Source of the DNA: Parvularcula sp038745625
GTDB lineage: Bacteria > Pseudomonadota > Alphaproteobacteria > Caulobacterales > Parvularculaceae
Direction of reading: 5' to 3'
Assembly: GCA_038745625.1 (NCBI GenBank)
Contig: JBCDLG010000002.1
Coordinates: 1-64,000, forward strand
DNA: 64,000 nucleotides
The notes below the pieces were generated by a model, which was not told the origin of the DNA, ran no database searches, and worked only from the letters and a program-made list of their open reading frames with translations. The translations under genes were made by a program, and so were the position numbers. Below, in pieces: positions 9,395-18,270 of this stretch (its first letter is position 1; the number at the start of each line of letters is the position of its first letter).

Positions 9395-10696
9395 TTACGC
9401 AGCCGAAACGACCTTGAGGCCGTGGCTTTTCATCGAGTCGCGCTCTTCGGCAGGGTCGAAACGTTCGAGGATGAACTTCGCCAGCTGCGGTTGGATCTCT
9501 CGGCGCCATTTCGAGCCGCTGAAGACGCCGTAATGGCCCGCGCCTTTTTGGATATAGTCGATGCGGTCTTTGGCCTTGAGGCCGGTGCAGAGATCGTGCG
9601 CCGCCTGGGTTTGGCCGATGCCGGAGATATCGTCGAGCTCGCCTTCGACCGTCATCAGCGCGGTGCTCGTGATCTTGGAGGGGTCCACCACCTTGCCGTG
9701 GTGGGTGAAGAGGCCCCGCGGCAGCAGATACTCTTGGAACACATCGTGGATTGTTTGGAGGTAGAACTCCGCGGTCATGTCGCAGACGGCGAGATATTCG
9801 TTGTAGAAGGTCTCGTGCTTGCGCGCTGCGCCCTGGTCGCCGGATACCAGATTGGCGAAATAGTCGAAATTGGCTTCCACATGCCGTTCGACATTCATCG
9901 ACATAAAGTTCGCTAGCTGGAGAAACCCTGGATAGACCCGGCGCGTGAAGCCCGCATAGGGCGCCGGCACCGTCTGGATCATGTTGGTCTCAAACCACTC
10001 AAAGGCTTTTTGCTCAGCCAAGAGGTTGGTGACCGTCGGCGATTTCCGTGCATCGATCGGCGAGCCCATGAAGGTCATCGTCCGCGGCGTGGCGGGATCC
10101 TCGTCTTCGGCCATCACGGCGCAGGCGGCGAGAAGCGCTGGGCCGGGCTGGCAAACAGCGATGGTGTGGCAGCCAGGACCGATCAGCTGAATGAACTCGA
10201 TCAGGTAATCGATATACGTGTTGAGATCGAAACGACCGAAGAGAACCGGGACGTCTCGCACGTCGGTCCAGTCCGTGATGAAGACCTCGTGGCCGGGCAG
10301 CATCGCCTCGACCGTGCCGCGCAGCAGGGTCGCGTGGTGGCCGGACATAGGTGCGGCGATCAGCACCCGCGGCTGCGGCTCAACGCCTGGCACGTCGGCA
10401 AGCACTGCCGGGTCGCGGCGGAAGCGGAGAAGGCGACCGAAGGGCTTCTCCAGCACCGTCTCGACGGTGACGGGAACCTCAACGCTGTTGATCTCCGTCG
10501 TATCGAGGCGCCAGTCGGGCTTGCCGTAGCGACGGGTGGCCATCTCAAAGACATTGTGCCCAGCGATGGCTGCGCGGGCGGCCCAGCTCTCGCGGAAGAC
10601 ATTCATCGGTGAATCAACGACGCTGGCGAAGGCGCGGGCAAAGGTCCGTGCCGGACCGACCATTTGATGCGCCGCTTCATAAGTTGGATAAATCAC
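9395..10696 (-). CDS. phaZ: Intracellular polyhydroxyalkanoate (PHB) depolymerase
   Basis: 433-residue enzyme that hydrolyses amorphous intracellular PHB granules to 3-hydroxybutyrate. The N-terminus MIYPTYEAAHQMVGPARTFA and the TRRYGKPDW segment match the intracellular PhaZ family. The nucleophile motif is VCQPG with C182 in place of the usual lipase serine, a recognised feature of this group. PMSGHHATLLRGTVEAMLP and ITDWTDVRDVP are further family blocks. No signal peptide is present, in line with a cytoplasmic enzyme. No PHA synthase or phasin gene is in the window. Confidence 0.93.
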   Translation of the reverse strand: MIYPTYEAAHQMVGPARTFARAFASVVDSPMNVFRESWAARAAIAGHNVFEMATRRYGKPDWRLDTTEINSVEVPVTVETVLEKPFGRLLRFRRDPAVLADVPGVEPQPRVLIAAPMSGHHATLLRGTVEAMLPGHEVFITDWTDVRDVPVLFGRFDLNTYIDYLIEFIQLIGPGCHTIAVCQPGPALLAACAVMAEDEDPATPRTMTFMGSPIDARKSPTVTNLLAEQKAFEWFETNMIQTVPAPYAGFTRRVYPGFLQLANFMSMNVERHVEANFDYFANLVSGDQGAARKHETFYNEYLAVCDMTAEFYLQTIHDVFQEYLLPRGLFTHHGKVVDPSKITSTALMTVEGELDDISGIGQTQAAHDLCTGLKAKDRIDYIQKGAGHYGVFSGSKWRREIQPQLAKFILERFDPAEERDSMKSHGLKVVSAA

Positions 10697-10789
10697 TCAA
10701 GAACCCCACTAACCCAGTGCGTCCTACGCGCAGTGCAGCACGTAACGACAGAACACTGCAACACTTAGCTAAGACCCCTTAAAAATTGC

Positions 10790-11377
10790 TCAAAGCCATC
10801 GCTCAACAGCGCGGGCGAGCACACGGGGATCCATCCCATCGTCAAAGGCGCGGACCGCATTTCCTTGACGATCAATGAGGAAGAACAACGATTGGTGGTC
10901 CATCGTGTAGCCAAGGGCGCTGTCGTCGAGCGGCACTTTGGCGGCGAACATCCGCAGGTTCTTGCGCGCGGTTTCCAGCGCCTCAGCCTCGCCAGTGAGG
11001 CCTAAGATACGGTCATCGAAGCTCAAATGCTGGCGCAGCGCCTCCGGCGTGTCGCGCTCGGGATCGACGGTGATGAACAGCGGCTGGATCTGGTCGGCCT
11101 TGCTGCCAAGCGCATCAAGGCTCGCCGTCATCACCGAGAGCGAGGCCGGGCAGACGTCGGGGCAATGGGTGAAGCCAAAATAGATCAGCATCGGTTTGCC
11201 CTCGAAACGTTCATCCGAAGCGGCCTCACCGTTGTGATCAACGAGGTCGAAGTCCGCGACAAAGGCATCGGTGAGGGTGATCTCGCCAGGGACCGGTCCG
11301 CTATCACCGCAGGCAGCGAGGGTCAGAGAGAGGGTCGAGGCGAGCGCCAGCCAAAGGCGCTGTTGGTTCATCATCAT
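10790..11377 (-). CDS. senC: SCO1/SenC copper chaperone lipoprotein
   Basis: 195-residue membrane-anchored thioredoxin-fold protein that delivers copper to the CuA site of cytochrome oxidase. It has a lipobox LAAC at C23, the metal-binding CPDVC (C72, C76) in FGFTHCPDVCP, and the distal histidine H161 in YTMDHQS. Three ATGs open the frame and the first is used here, though the choice shifts the start by only six bases. It is divergent from regB with a 29-base gap, the same neighbourhood as senC/prrC with regB/prrB in Rhodobacter, which suggests shared redox control of respiration. Confidence 0.92.
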   Translation of the reverse strand: MMMNQQRLWLALASTLSLTLAACGDSGPVPGEITLTDAFVADFDLVDHNGEAASDERFEGKPMLIYFGFTHCPDVCPASLSVMTASLDALGSKADQIQPLFITVDPERDTPEALRQHLSFDDRILGLTGEAEALETARKNLRMFAAKVPLDDSALGYTMDHQSLFFLIDRQGNAVRAFDDGMDPRVLARAVERWL

Positions 11378-11406
11378 AGCGCGCGATATAGACCGAGACG
11401 CCGTGG

Positions 11407-12744
11407 ATGCCGAATGACAAGATGCCTCTGACTAACAACCCGCCCACCATTCTTCGCCAAGGGACCCTAACCGGCCTTCGTTGGTTTGCTGCTGCAGGTC
11501 AGCTGGGCGTGCTGATCGCCGTGAAGTTCGGCTTTGGTTTCGAGATCCCGTTGGGGCCGGTGCTCGTGGTCATCGCCGCGGGGGTGTGGCTCAACCTTTA
11601 CACCACCTTCGCCTTCAGTCCCGCCCGGCCGCTGCGTCCCAATGAGGTCGTCTTCAGCCTGATGGTCGACACAGCGCAGATCTCAGCGATCCTCTTTCTC
11701 ACCGGCGGGATTCAGAACCCCTTCGCCCTTTGGTTGATCATGCAGGCGATGCTGGCGGCGAGCAGCCTTAGCATCCGCCGCGCGAGTCTGGTGATCGGCT
11801 TCGTCATCCTCGCCATCACGTTCCTCACGTTCTTCCACTACCCGCTGCCCTGGCGCACCGCGGACGGGTTCAACGTGCCCGAGGTCTATAAGATGGCGAT
11901 GTGGTCGGCGCTGATGCTCGGCGTTGGGTTCACCAGCGCCTATGCCTACCGTGTGGCGGTCGAGGGGACGAAGCTCAATCGCGCGTTGACGGCGACCCAG
12001 CTCGCTTTGAGCCGGGAGGAGCGTCTGTCCGCCCTCGATGGCCTCGCGGCTGCCGCGGCGCATGAGCTGGGCACCCCGCTTGGCACCATCCAGGTCACTG
12101 CCCGCGAGATGGAACGCGAGCTGCCCGATGGGCCGCTCAAAGAAGATGCGACCCTCCTCATCAGTCAGACCCAGCGCTGCCAGGCGATTCTCCAGCGCTT
12201 AAGCCAGGCAGGGGCATCGGGCGATGCGGTTCACAATGTCATATCGCTCGATGCCATGCTGCGGGAAGCGGCACGGCCCTTTATGGAGCCTGGCGACAAG
12301 CATGTTGAGTTTCGTTTCGATCCCGAAAGTGGTGCTGTTCCTGAACGCTTGATGCGCCGTCCGGAGATCATCTACGGGCTGCGCAACCTGATCGAGAACG
12401 CGGCGAAATATGCGTCCGAACGGGTCGATATCGGCGCCTCTTGGACGGAGGAGGCGATTGAGGTCGTCATCGCCGATGATGGCCCGGGTATCCCAGCCGA
12501 CACGCTCATGCGCCTTGGTGAGCCCTATCCTCGGCCTTCTGCGCGATCGGGTGATGGCAAAGGCGGCCTGGGCCTGGGGTTTTTCATCGCGAAAACGTTG
12601 CTTGACCGCACCGGCGCTTCGGTCACCTTTGGCAACCAGCAAAGCAAGCCAGGCGCTTGGGTTGCGATCTCTTGGCCACTGGTCAATTTGCGTGAACGGC
12701 CCACATCTACGTACAATGGTCAAGAAAGAGAGGCGAACGCCTGA
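11407..12744 (+). CDS. regB: Redox sensor histidine kinase RegB/PrrB/ActS
   Basis: 445-residue membrane kinase that senses quinone-pool and thiol redox state and phosphorylates RegA. Six hydrophobic spans occupy residues about 22-185. GGIQNPF (100-106) is the conserved quinone-interaction motif. The phospho-acceptor H219 is in AAAAAHELGTPLGTI, and C258 (QTQRCQAIL) aligns with the redox-active cysteine described for Rhodobacter RegB. N, G1 and G2 ATP-lid motifs follow (LIENAAKYA, DDGPGIP, GLGLGFF). In-frame ATGs at 11407 and 11422 both could start it. The stop TGA shares two bases with the regA ATG. Confidence 0.95.
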   Translation: MPNDKMPLTNNPPTILRQGTLTGLRWFAAAGQLGVLIAVKFGFGFEIPLGPVLVVIAAGVWLNLYTTFAFSPARPLRPNEVVFSLMVDTAQISAILFLTGGIQNPFALWLIMQAMLAASSLSIRRASLVIGFVILAITFLTFFHYPLPWRTADGFNVPEVYKMAMWSALMLGVGFTSAYAYRVAVEGTKLNRALTATQLALSREERLSALDGLAAAAAHELGTPLGTIQVTAREMERELPDGPLKEDATLLISQTQRCQAILQRLSQAGASGDAVHNVISLDAMLREAARPFMEPGDKHVEFRFDPESGAVPERLMRRPEIIYGLRNLIENAAKYASERVDIGASWTEEAIEVVIADDGPGIPADTLMRLGEPYPRPSARSGDGKGGLGLGFFIAKTLLDRTGASVTFGNQQSKPGAWVAISWPLVNLRERPTSTYNGQEREANA

Positions 12745-13292
12745 TGAGTGAAACAGCCCTCCTCCCGGAAGACGCATCCTGCCTGATCGTTGACGACGAT
12801 CTACCGTTCCGCACGCGCCTGGGCCGCGCAATGGAGAAGCGTGGGTTCACCCCGATGCTGGCGGAAGGCGCTGCCGAAGCGAAAGAGCTCATCCGGCAAA
12901 AGCCGCCGACCTTTGCTGTCGTTGATCTGCGGCTTGAGGACGGCGACGGCATCGACATCGTCAACTTCCTGCATGAGCAGCGTGCCGACGCTCGCGCGGT
13001 GATCCTCACCGGCTATGGCAACATCACCACCGCCGTGGCGGCGGTGAAGGCTGGCGCGATCGACTACCTCGCTAAGCCAGCTGATGCTGACGATGTCTTC
13101 AAGGCGCTGATGGCGAAAGAGGGCGAGCTCCCCGACCCGCCCGAGAACCCGATGTCCGCCGACCGGGTGCGTTGGGAGCACATCCAGCGGGTTTACGAGC
13201 TGTGCGGCCACAACGTCTCGGAGACGGCCCGCCGCCTTGGCATGCATCGCCGGACCTTGCAGCGGATCCTCGCCAAGCGCGCCCCGCAGTAG
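12744..13292 (+). CDS. regA: Response regulator RegA/PrrA/ActR
   Basis: 182-residue partner of RegB. The receiver domain has acidic pocket VDDD (residues 16-19), phospho-acceptor D61 in VVDLRLEDGDG and the conserved K in DYLAKPA. A Fis-type helix-turn-helix (NVSETARRLGMHRRTLQRIL) fills residues 157-176. The RegA family DNA-binding helix is almost invariant across alphaproteobacteria, and this one fits. It overlaps regB in TGATG, so translation is probably coupled. Expected targets are respiration, carbon and nitrogen-fixation genes; none is visible nearby other than the divergent senC. Confidence 0.96.
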   Translation: MSETALLPEDASCLIVDDDLPFRTRLGRAMEKRGFTPMLAEGAAEAKELIRQKPPTFAVVDLRLEDGDGIDIVNFLHEQRADARAVILTGYGNITTAVAAVKAGAIDYLAKPADADDVFKALMAKEGELPDPPENPMSADRVRWEHIQRVYELCGHNVSETARRLGMHRRTLQRILAKRAPQ

Positions 13293-13316
13293 TTCGCCGC
13301 GACACCCTCTCTTTGC

Positions 13317-13347
13317 ACGGGAAATCTGGCATGTTAGGCCCGTTTTT
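13317..13347 (+). terminator. Possible weak terminator after regA
   Basis: ACGGG (13317-13321) can pair with CCCGT (13339-13343) and is followed by TTTTT within the gap between regA and the next lipoprotein gene. The stem is only five pairs with a long loop, so it is tentative. Confidence 0.3.
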
Positions 13348-13366
13348 ATGTAACGGGGGCATCCTG

Positions 13367-13918
13367 ATGAATGTAAAAACGTTTGCGCTGCCGGCTATGG
13401 CGGCACTCACACTCGCTGCGTGTGAAACCACTTCAACGCGGCCCTACAATCCGGCGACCGCGAACATCATGCAGGTACAAAGGGTCACCAGCGATGACAC
13501 CAAGGTTTCGGTTGGCGAGTTCACTGCCGGCGAAGGTGTCGAGACGGAGCAGACCTGCCGGTTGCTCGGTGCTCTGGAGGTGATCCCAGGCGGAACGCCC
13601 ATCGACTATATCAAGGGTGCGTTCGAGGCGGAGCTTTTCCAAGCTGGCATTCTTGATACGGATGGCCTTCCGATCCAGGGCGAAGTCACTGAGATGACTT
13701 TCAACTCTCTGGGCACCGGCAATTGGAAAATCGCTCTCAAGGTGACCTCCGAGAGCCTCCCAGATGGCTATACGGTGCGGACGGAGCAAACTTTCAAGAC
13801 AAGCTACAGCGCCGTCAATGCGTGCCAAAATGTCGTTGATGCTCTCCAACCAACGGTTGCGAACCTTCTTCAACAGGTTGTGAGCGATCCACAGTTCGCT
13901 GCACTGACGGGCAACTAA
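13367..13918 (+). CDS. Uncharacterised lipoprotein
   Basis: 183-residue protein with an N-terminal signal peptide and lipobox (MNVKTFALPAMAALTLAAC). I do not recognise the family. The mature part contains two cysteines (TCRLLG and NACQNV) that could form a disulfide, and it looks mixed alpha/beta with a C-terminal helix (VVDALQPTVANLLQQVV). The start at 13367 is chosen because a GGGGG ribosome site sits eight bases upstream and the signal peptide begins there; an open frame extends upstream into regA sequence but is spurious. A strong terminator follows at 13939. Confidence 0.75.
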   Translation: MNVKTFALPAMAALTLAACETTSTRPYNPATANIMQVQRVTSDDTKVSVGEFTAGEGVETEQTCRLLGALEVIPGGTPIDYIKGAFEAELFQAGILDTDGLPIQGEVTEMTFNSLGTGNWKIALKVTSESLPDGYTVRTEQTFKTSYSAVNACQNVVDALQPTVANLLQQVVSDPQFAALTGN

Positions 13919-13938
13919 GAGCGAATATGTTGACGTGA

Positions 13939-13976
13939 GGTCCGGTGCGCAGGTGACGCATCGGGCCTTTCTTTTT
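13939..13976 (+). terminator. Rho-independent terminator after the lipoprotein gene
   Basis: An 11-pair stem GGTCCGGTGCG / CGCATCGGGCC (13939-13949 with 13957-13967, two G-T pairs, 7-base loop) runs into TTTCTTTTT. It lies 20 bases after the lipoprotein stop. Confidence 0.85.
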
Positions 13977-14067
13977 GTGTGATTGCGGGCCGAAGCTCGA
14001 TAACCGTTTCCAGGCTATGTTGTGTCGCCCGGCACGGATGGCGTCCTTGGGGCAGTCCGTTGCTGCG

Positions 14068-16371
14068 CTAGGACGTCTGCTCGGCCACCCATTCGCGGTG
14101 ATGCTCATCGAGATCATAGGCCGCGATGGAGGCGAGGGTGAGAATGTCGTTCATTTGCATACCGGTCTGAACGATTTGCACCGGCTTTTCGAGACCGATC
14201 AGTGTGGGGCCAATCACCGTTGCGCCGCCAATCTCACCGAGAAGCTTCGACGCAATCCCGCCTGAATGAAGCCCAGGCATAATCAGCACGTTGGCGTTAC
14301 CCGTCAGCCGACTGAAGGGGTAGATGTCGCGTAGGTCTCTGTTGAGTGCCATGCGCGGCGTCATCTCGCCCTCATACTCAAAGTCAACGTCATCGCGGCC
14401 ATCAAGAATGCTGACGGCCTGCGCGACGCGGAGCATGTTCTCCGTTCGCGGATTACCGAAGTTTGAGTGGCTGACAAAGGCCACCCGCGGCTCATGCCCG
14501 AGGGCGCGCACCGCATGGGCCGTTTGAATGGCGATGTTCGCAAGCTCTTCAGAGGTCGGAAGTTCCGTAATCGATGTGTCGGCCATAAAGACCGTGCGGC
14601 CCTTGGCCAAGATGATCGACATGCCGATCAGACGCTCGCCTTCGCGCGGATCAAGCGCGTATTGCACGTGGCGCAGCGCGACATTGTAGTGCCGCGTGGC
14701 GCCGGTCACCATACCGTCCGCGTGCCCCATAGCGAGCATGCAGGCCCCAAAGGCGTTTCTATCCTGGTTCACCATCCGCCGGCAGTCACGCTCAAGAAAA
14801 CCTTGCCGTTGCAAGCGGCTATAAAGGTAGTCGGTGTACTGTTTGGTTTGCGCTGACTCGCGAGCGTTCCAAATCTCGACGCCATGATTGCGCCCAAGTC
14901 CCAGGCGTTCCATCGACCGGCGAACCTGATCTTCGCGGCCGATCAGGATCGCCTGGCCGAGATCTTGGTTCTGGAAGGCGTAGGCGGCGCGGATCACGAC
15001 CTCCTCTTCGCCCTCGGCAAAGACGATACGTTTTTTGGGCTCGGAGCTTTTGACGTTGGCGTGGATCTTCTGAAGGAAACCCGCGGACGGATCGTTGCGG
15101 GTGGCGAGTGTCGCTTCGTATTGCGGGAAGTCGGTGATCGGCTTGCGGGCGACGCCTGTCTCGCAAGCAGCCTTGGCCACAGCGGGTGGAACCCTAGCGA
15201 TCAGACGGGGGTCGAACGGGGTCGGAATGATATAGCCCGGGCCATATTGCAGGCGTGTACCGTAAGCATTAGCGACTTCGTCGGGCACATCCTCTCGGGC
15301 GAGTTCGGCCAAAGCGCGGGCGCAGGCGGCCTTCATTTCTTCATTGATCGTGCGTGCCCTGACGTCTAGCGCGCCGCGGAAGATGTAAGGGAAACCGAGG
15401 ACGTTGTTCACTTGGTTGGGATAGTCCGAGCGCCCGGTGGCCATGATTGCGTCGCCGCGGATCTGGGCCACTTGCTCCGGCGTGATTTCAGGGGTCGGGT
15501 TCGCCATCGCGAAGATGATCGGGTTCGACGCCATCGACTTGACCATGTCGGGCGTAATCGCTCCGCCCACAGAAAGACCAATTGCGACGTCAGCGCCGTC
15601 CATCGCATCGACCAGGCTGACCTTATCGGTCGCAACCGCGTGGGCCGACTGCCACTGGTTCATCTTTTTCTCGCGACCAGGCCGCAGGATGCCGGCGCGA
15701 TCGCAGACCAGGACATTCTCATGCTTGACGCCGAGAGTCTTCATTAGGCTGACGACTGATAGGGCAGAGGACCCGGCGCCGGAGACGGCAACCTTCACAT
15801 CGCCGATCGACTTGCCATTGATGTCGAGGGCGTTGAGAAGGCCCGCAGCCGCGATGATCGCCGTGCCGTGCTGGTCATCGTGGAAGACGGGAATGTCCAT
15901 CAGCTCTTTGAGGCGTTCCTCGATATAAAAGCTGTCCGGCGCCTGAATATCTTCGAGATTGATCCCGCCAAAAGACGGGCCGAGATGGCGGACCGCGTCG
16001 ATGAACGCGTCGGGGTCTTCCGTGTCCACCTCAAGGTCGATCGAGTCGATATCGGCAAAGCGCTTGAAGAGGACCGACTTGCCCTCCATCACCGGCTTGG
16101 ACGCGAGCGCGCCGAGATTACCAAGCCCCAGGATCGCGGTGCCGTTCGAGATCACCCCAACCATGTTCCCGCGGGTGGTGAGGTCATAGGAGCTATCGGG
16201 GTCCTCGGCGATTTTCTCCACCGGGACAGCGACGCCCGGCGAATAGGCCAGGGACAAATCCCGCTGCGTCGCCATAGGCTTGGTCGGCGTGACCTCAAGC
16301 TTTCCGGGTTTCCCTACGGAGTGAAAGTCGAGCGCTTCCTGGTCGGTGAATTTTGTTGTCGTATCATCCAT
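14068..16371 (-). CDS. maeB: NADP-type malic enzyme with phosphotransacetylase-like C-terminal domain
   Basis: 767-residue enzyme for oxidative decarboxylation of malate to pyruvate. Residues 1-430 are the malic enzyme proper: SLAYSPGVAVPVEKI, VISNGTAILGLGNLG, FHDDQHGTAIIAAAGLLNAL and the Rossmann motif VAVSGAGSSALS. Residues about 440-767 form a PTA/PTB domain (VFAEGEEEVVIRAAYAFQ, VTGATRHYNVALRH, NVLIMPGLHSGGIASKLL), which in this class regulates rather than acetylates. The start at 16371 (MDDTTTKFTDQEALDFHSVG) matches the family; a 67-residue upstream extension is possible but Arg-rich and implausible. It supplies pyruvate and NADPH, consistent with growth on organic acids. Confidence 0.95.
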   Translation of the reverse strand: MDDTTTKFTDQEALDFHSVGKPGKLEVTPTKPMATQRDLSLAYSPGVAVPVEKIAEDPDSSYDLTTRGNMVGVISNGTAILGLGNLGALASKPVMEGKSVLFKRFADIDSIDLEVDTEDPDAFIDAVRHLGPSFGGINLEDIQAPDSFYIEERLKELMDIPVFHDDQHGTAIIAAAGLLNALDINGKSIGDVKVAVSGAGSSALSVVSLMKTLGVKHENVLVCDRAGILRPGREKKMNQWQSAHAVATDKVSLVDAMDGADVAIGLSVGGAITPDMVKSMASNPIIFAMANPTPEITPEQVAQIRGDAIMATGRSDYPNQVNNVLGFPYIFRGALDVRARTINEEMKAACARALAELAREDVPDEVANAYGTRLQYGPGYIIPTPFDPRLIARVPPAVAKAACETGVARKPITDFPQYEATLATRNDPSAGFLQKIHANVKSSEPKKRIVFAEGEEEVVIRAAYAFQNQDLGQAILIGREDQVRRSMERLGLGRNHGVEIWNARESAQTKQYTDYLYSRLQRQGFLERDCRRMVNQDRNAFGACMLAMGHADGMVTGATRHYNVALRHVQYALDPREGERLIGMSIILAKGRTVFMADTSITELPTSEELANIAIQTAHAVRALGHEPRVAFVSHSNFGNPRTENMLRVAQAVSILDGRDDVDFEYEGEMTPRMALNRDLRDIYPFSRLTGNANVLIMPGLHSGGIASKLLGEIGGATVIGPTLIGLEKPVQIVQTGMQMNDILTLASIAAYDLDEHHREWVAEQTS

Positions 16372-16424
16372 GCCCAAGGCCTTAGCGGGCCTAGGGTTGA
16401 TGGACCAGTAACGATAACGGCTGG

Positions 16425-16452
16425 GCCAGGCGCATTTTTTCGTTCGCCTGGC
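16425..16452. other. Perfect 8-bp stem-loop between two reverse-strand genes
   Basis: GCCAGGCG (16425-16432) and CGCCTGGC (16445-16452) are exact inverted repeats around a 12-base loop. It lies downstream of the membrane-protein gene and upstream of maeB. No T tract follows on either strand, so it may be a processing or stability element or a weak terminator rather than a classical one. Confidence 0.45.
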
Positions 16453-16466
16453 TCGGCGCGCTTGGA

Positions 16467-17465
16467 TCAGGACGGTTCGTCTGTATCCGTTGAGGAGGAT
16501 GCCGCATCGCTGGCGGCGGGGGGCGTTTCTGGCGCCGCGACCCCCTCCGGTTTCCAGACGAGCGCCAGCCAACCGGCAAAGAACATCGAGGACAGCACGG
16601 TGGTGACGACGCCGAAGATGCTCTGGATGGTAAAGCCCGCGCCGCCATTCTCGAACACGTTGAAGAACGTCAAAATGGTCTGCGTGAACCAGTCAGCGAC
16701 GATGCCAATGAGCAAGGACGCAGCAACCGCTGCGAGGCACTTCCAAAACATCGCTGTACGGAGGCTATCGGGGAACTTGCCCGCGAACGTTTGGCTGATC
16801 GCGGCCTCGTCAGCGCTCCCTTGATGGGCGATCACCGGCACGCGGAAGAGGTAATGCCGCGCGAAGCGTTGGAAGACCCAGAGGCCGACAAAGGCTGCGA
16901 TGAGCCGGACGATCAGCAGGAAGAAGCCCGCGCCGCCGCCCTGGCCGGAGAGATTGCTCATCATCACCTGGGCCTGCAAGCCGCCCATGACCATCACGAT
17001 CGGGATCAGGATCAGGCCCGGCCACATCGCTGGAAGCTTGCGCAGGCCTGATGTGATGAGGGTCATTGTTTCTTCGGAGACGGCAAAGACCGGCGGCTCC
17101 GCTGTGCCAAGCTTAAAGCGATAGCCGCGGGCTTTAAGACCCACCGCATGCTGATATTCCTCCATCGCGATGATCGAGCCAAAGAGGATGCCAATCGCGC
17201 CTTGGAGAAGACCGATAAAGAGCATCGTCGTTGTGTCGCCGAAACTGACACCGCGGCCGCTTATCTGACCAAAGATGGCTGCCCGCTTGGCGTCCATCAC
17301 CATGAGATCCAAAAACACTGTGATCGCGATCACGGCGATCAGCAGCGCGAGATATTGCTGCAAACCGGGGACTGCGCGCTGAGCCATATGGCGAAAGCCC
17401 GCGACGATCGAATCCGTTGCGTTGAAATCAGGGACCTGCACACGCCCCCCCGTCTCCTGCGACAT
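16467..17465 (-). CDS. Multi-pass membrane protein of unknown function
   Basis: 332-residue protein I do not recognise. It has about six hydrophobic segments (YLALLIAVIAITVFLDLMVM, TTTMLFIGLLQGAIGILFGS, LILIPIVMVMGGLQAQVMM, FFLLIVRLIAAFVGLWVFQ, CLAAVAASLLIGIVADWF, IQSIFGVVTTVLSSMFFAGW) and a short acidic Ser/Asp/Glu C-terminus. A cytosolic or periplasmic loop EEYQHAVGLKARGYRFK follows the second span. The ATG at 17465 has AGGAG nine bases upstream; the longer open frame upstream has no membrane-protein character. It is divergent from nfu and upstream of maeB, with a hairpin between. Context gives no clear role. Confidence 0.7.
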   Translation of the reverse strand: MSQETGGRVQVPDFNATDSIVAGFRHMAQRAVPGLQQYLALLIAVIAITVFLDLMVMDAKRAAIFGQISGRGVSFGDTTTMLFIGLLQGAIGILFGSIIAMEEYQHAVGLKARGYRFKLGTAEPPVFAVSEETMTLITSGLRKLPAMWPGLILIPIVMVMGGLQAQVMMSNLSGQGGGAGFFLLIVRLIAAFVGLWVFQRFARHYLFRVPVIAHQGSADEAAISQTFAGKFPDSLRTAMFWKCLAAVAASLLIGIVADWFTQTILTFFNVFENGGAGFTIQSIFGVVTTVLSSMFFAGWLALVWKPEGVAAPETPPAASDAASSSTDTDEPS

Positions 17466-17621
17466 GACCAAGATCTCCTCACTCTTCACGCGCGACCACA
17501 CGATCTCGTTTGTGCGGTGCGGCGAGCCTGGGCAAGGGCAGTGGTGCAGATGTGATGGGGGATTTAAGGACCGCGCCAAGGACCTCTTGCCAGGGGGCAT
17601 GCCGCGCGCCATCTCCACCTC

Positions 17622-18206
17622 ATGCATATTCGTACCGAAGACACGCCGAACCCGCAGTCGATGAAATTCCTGCCTGACCTGCCGGTCCTGGGCGATGGGC
17701 AGCTGGGGATGGATTTCCCCTCACCGGGGGCGGCCAAGATCTCTCCTCTGGCCACCGCTTTGTTCGATGTCGATGGCGTGACGTCCATCTATCTCGGTGA
17801 TCGTTTCGTCACCGTATCAAAAGACGAGACGAGCGAGTGGGAGCATCTGCGCCCTGCGATCCTCGGCACGCTGGCGGACTTCCTCGCCGCCGGCATCCCA
17901 GTTGTCGACACCGGCGCGGGCGAGGCGCAGGAGAGCGAGACCACGGCCGCTGATTACAAAGGCGAGGACCGCGAGATCGTCGAGCAGATCATCGATCTGA
18001 TCGAGACCCGCGTCCGCCCCGCCGTGGCGCAAGATGGCGGCGACATCATCTTCCAGCGCTATGAGCCCGGCGACGGGATCGTCTTCCTCTCCATGCGCGG
18101 CGCCTGCGCAGGCTGCCCGTCCTCGACGATGACTTTGAAGTCCGGCGTCGAGAACCTCCTTAAACACTATGTCCCCGAGGTCACGTCCGTTGAGGCCGTG
18201 ATTTAG
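17622..18206 (+). CDS. Nfu-type Fe-S cluster carrier
   Basis: 194-residue iron-sulfur carrier protein. The N-terminal Nfu_N domain opens with MHIRTEDTPNPQSMKFLP, and the C-terminal NifU-like domain (about residues 110-190) carries the cluster-binding CAGC in GACAGCPSSTMTLKSGVENLL. It transfers 4Fe-4S clusters to apo-enzymes; plausible clients in this window are BioB, CysI and CysH. It lacks the degenerate A-type domain of E. coli NfuA and is the eukaryote/alphaproteobacterial architecture. It is divergent from the unknown membrane-protein gene and shares a 156-base intergenic region with it. Confidence 0.93.
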   Translation: MHIRTEDTPNPQSMKFLPDLPVLGDGQLGMDFPSPGAAKISPLATALFDVDGVTSIYLGDRFVTVSKDETSEWEHLRPAILGTLADFLAAGIPVVDTGAGEAQESETTAADYKGEDREIVEQIIDLIETRVRPAVAQDGGDIIFQRYEPGDGIVFLSMRGACAGCPSSTMTLKSGVENLLKHYVPEVTSVEAVI

Positions 18207-18270
18207 ACGCACGGCAGCTGTGCACAGGAGAGGGGCTGTGCGGGCTGCTCCATGCGGCTAACTGAGGCGC

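Noticed and set aside
10697..10789. PhaR-type operator (TGCA-rich repeats) before phaZ
   Set aside because: GCAGTGCAGC and CACTGCA occur, but spacing does not match a recognised PhaR site and no phaR gene is near.
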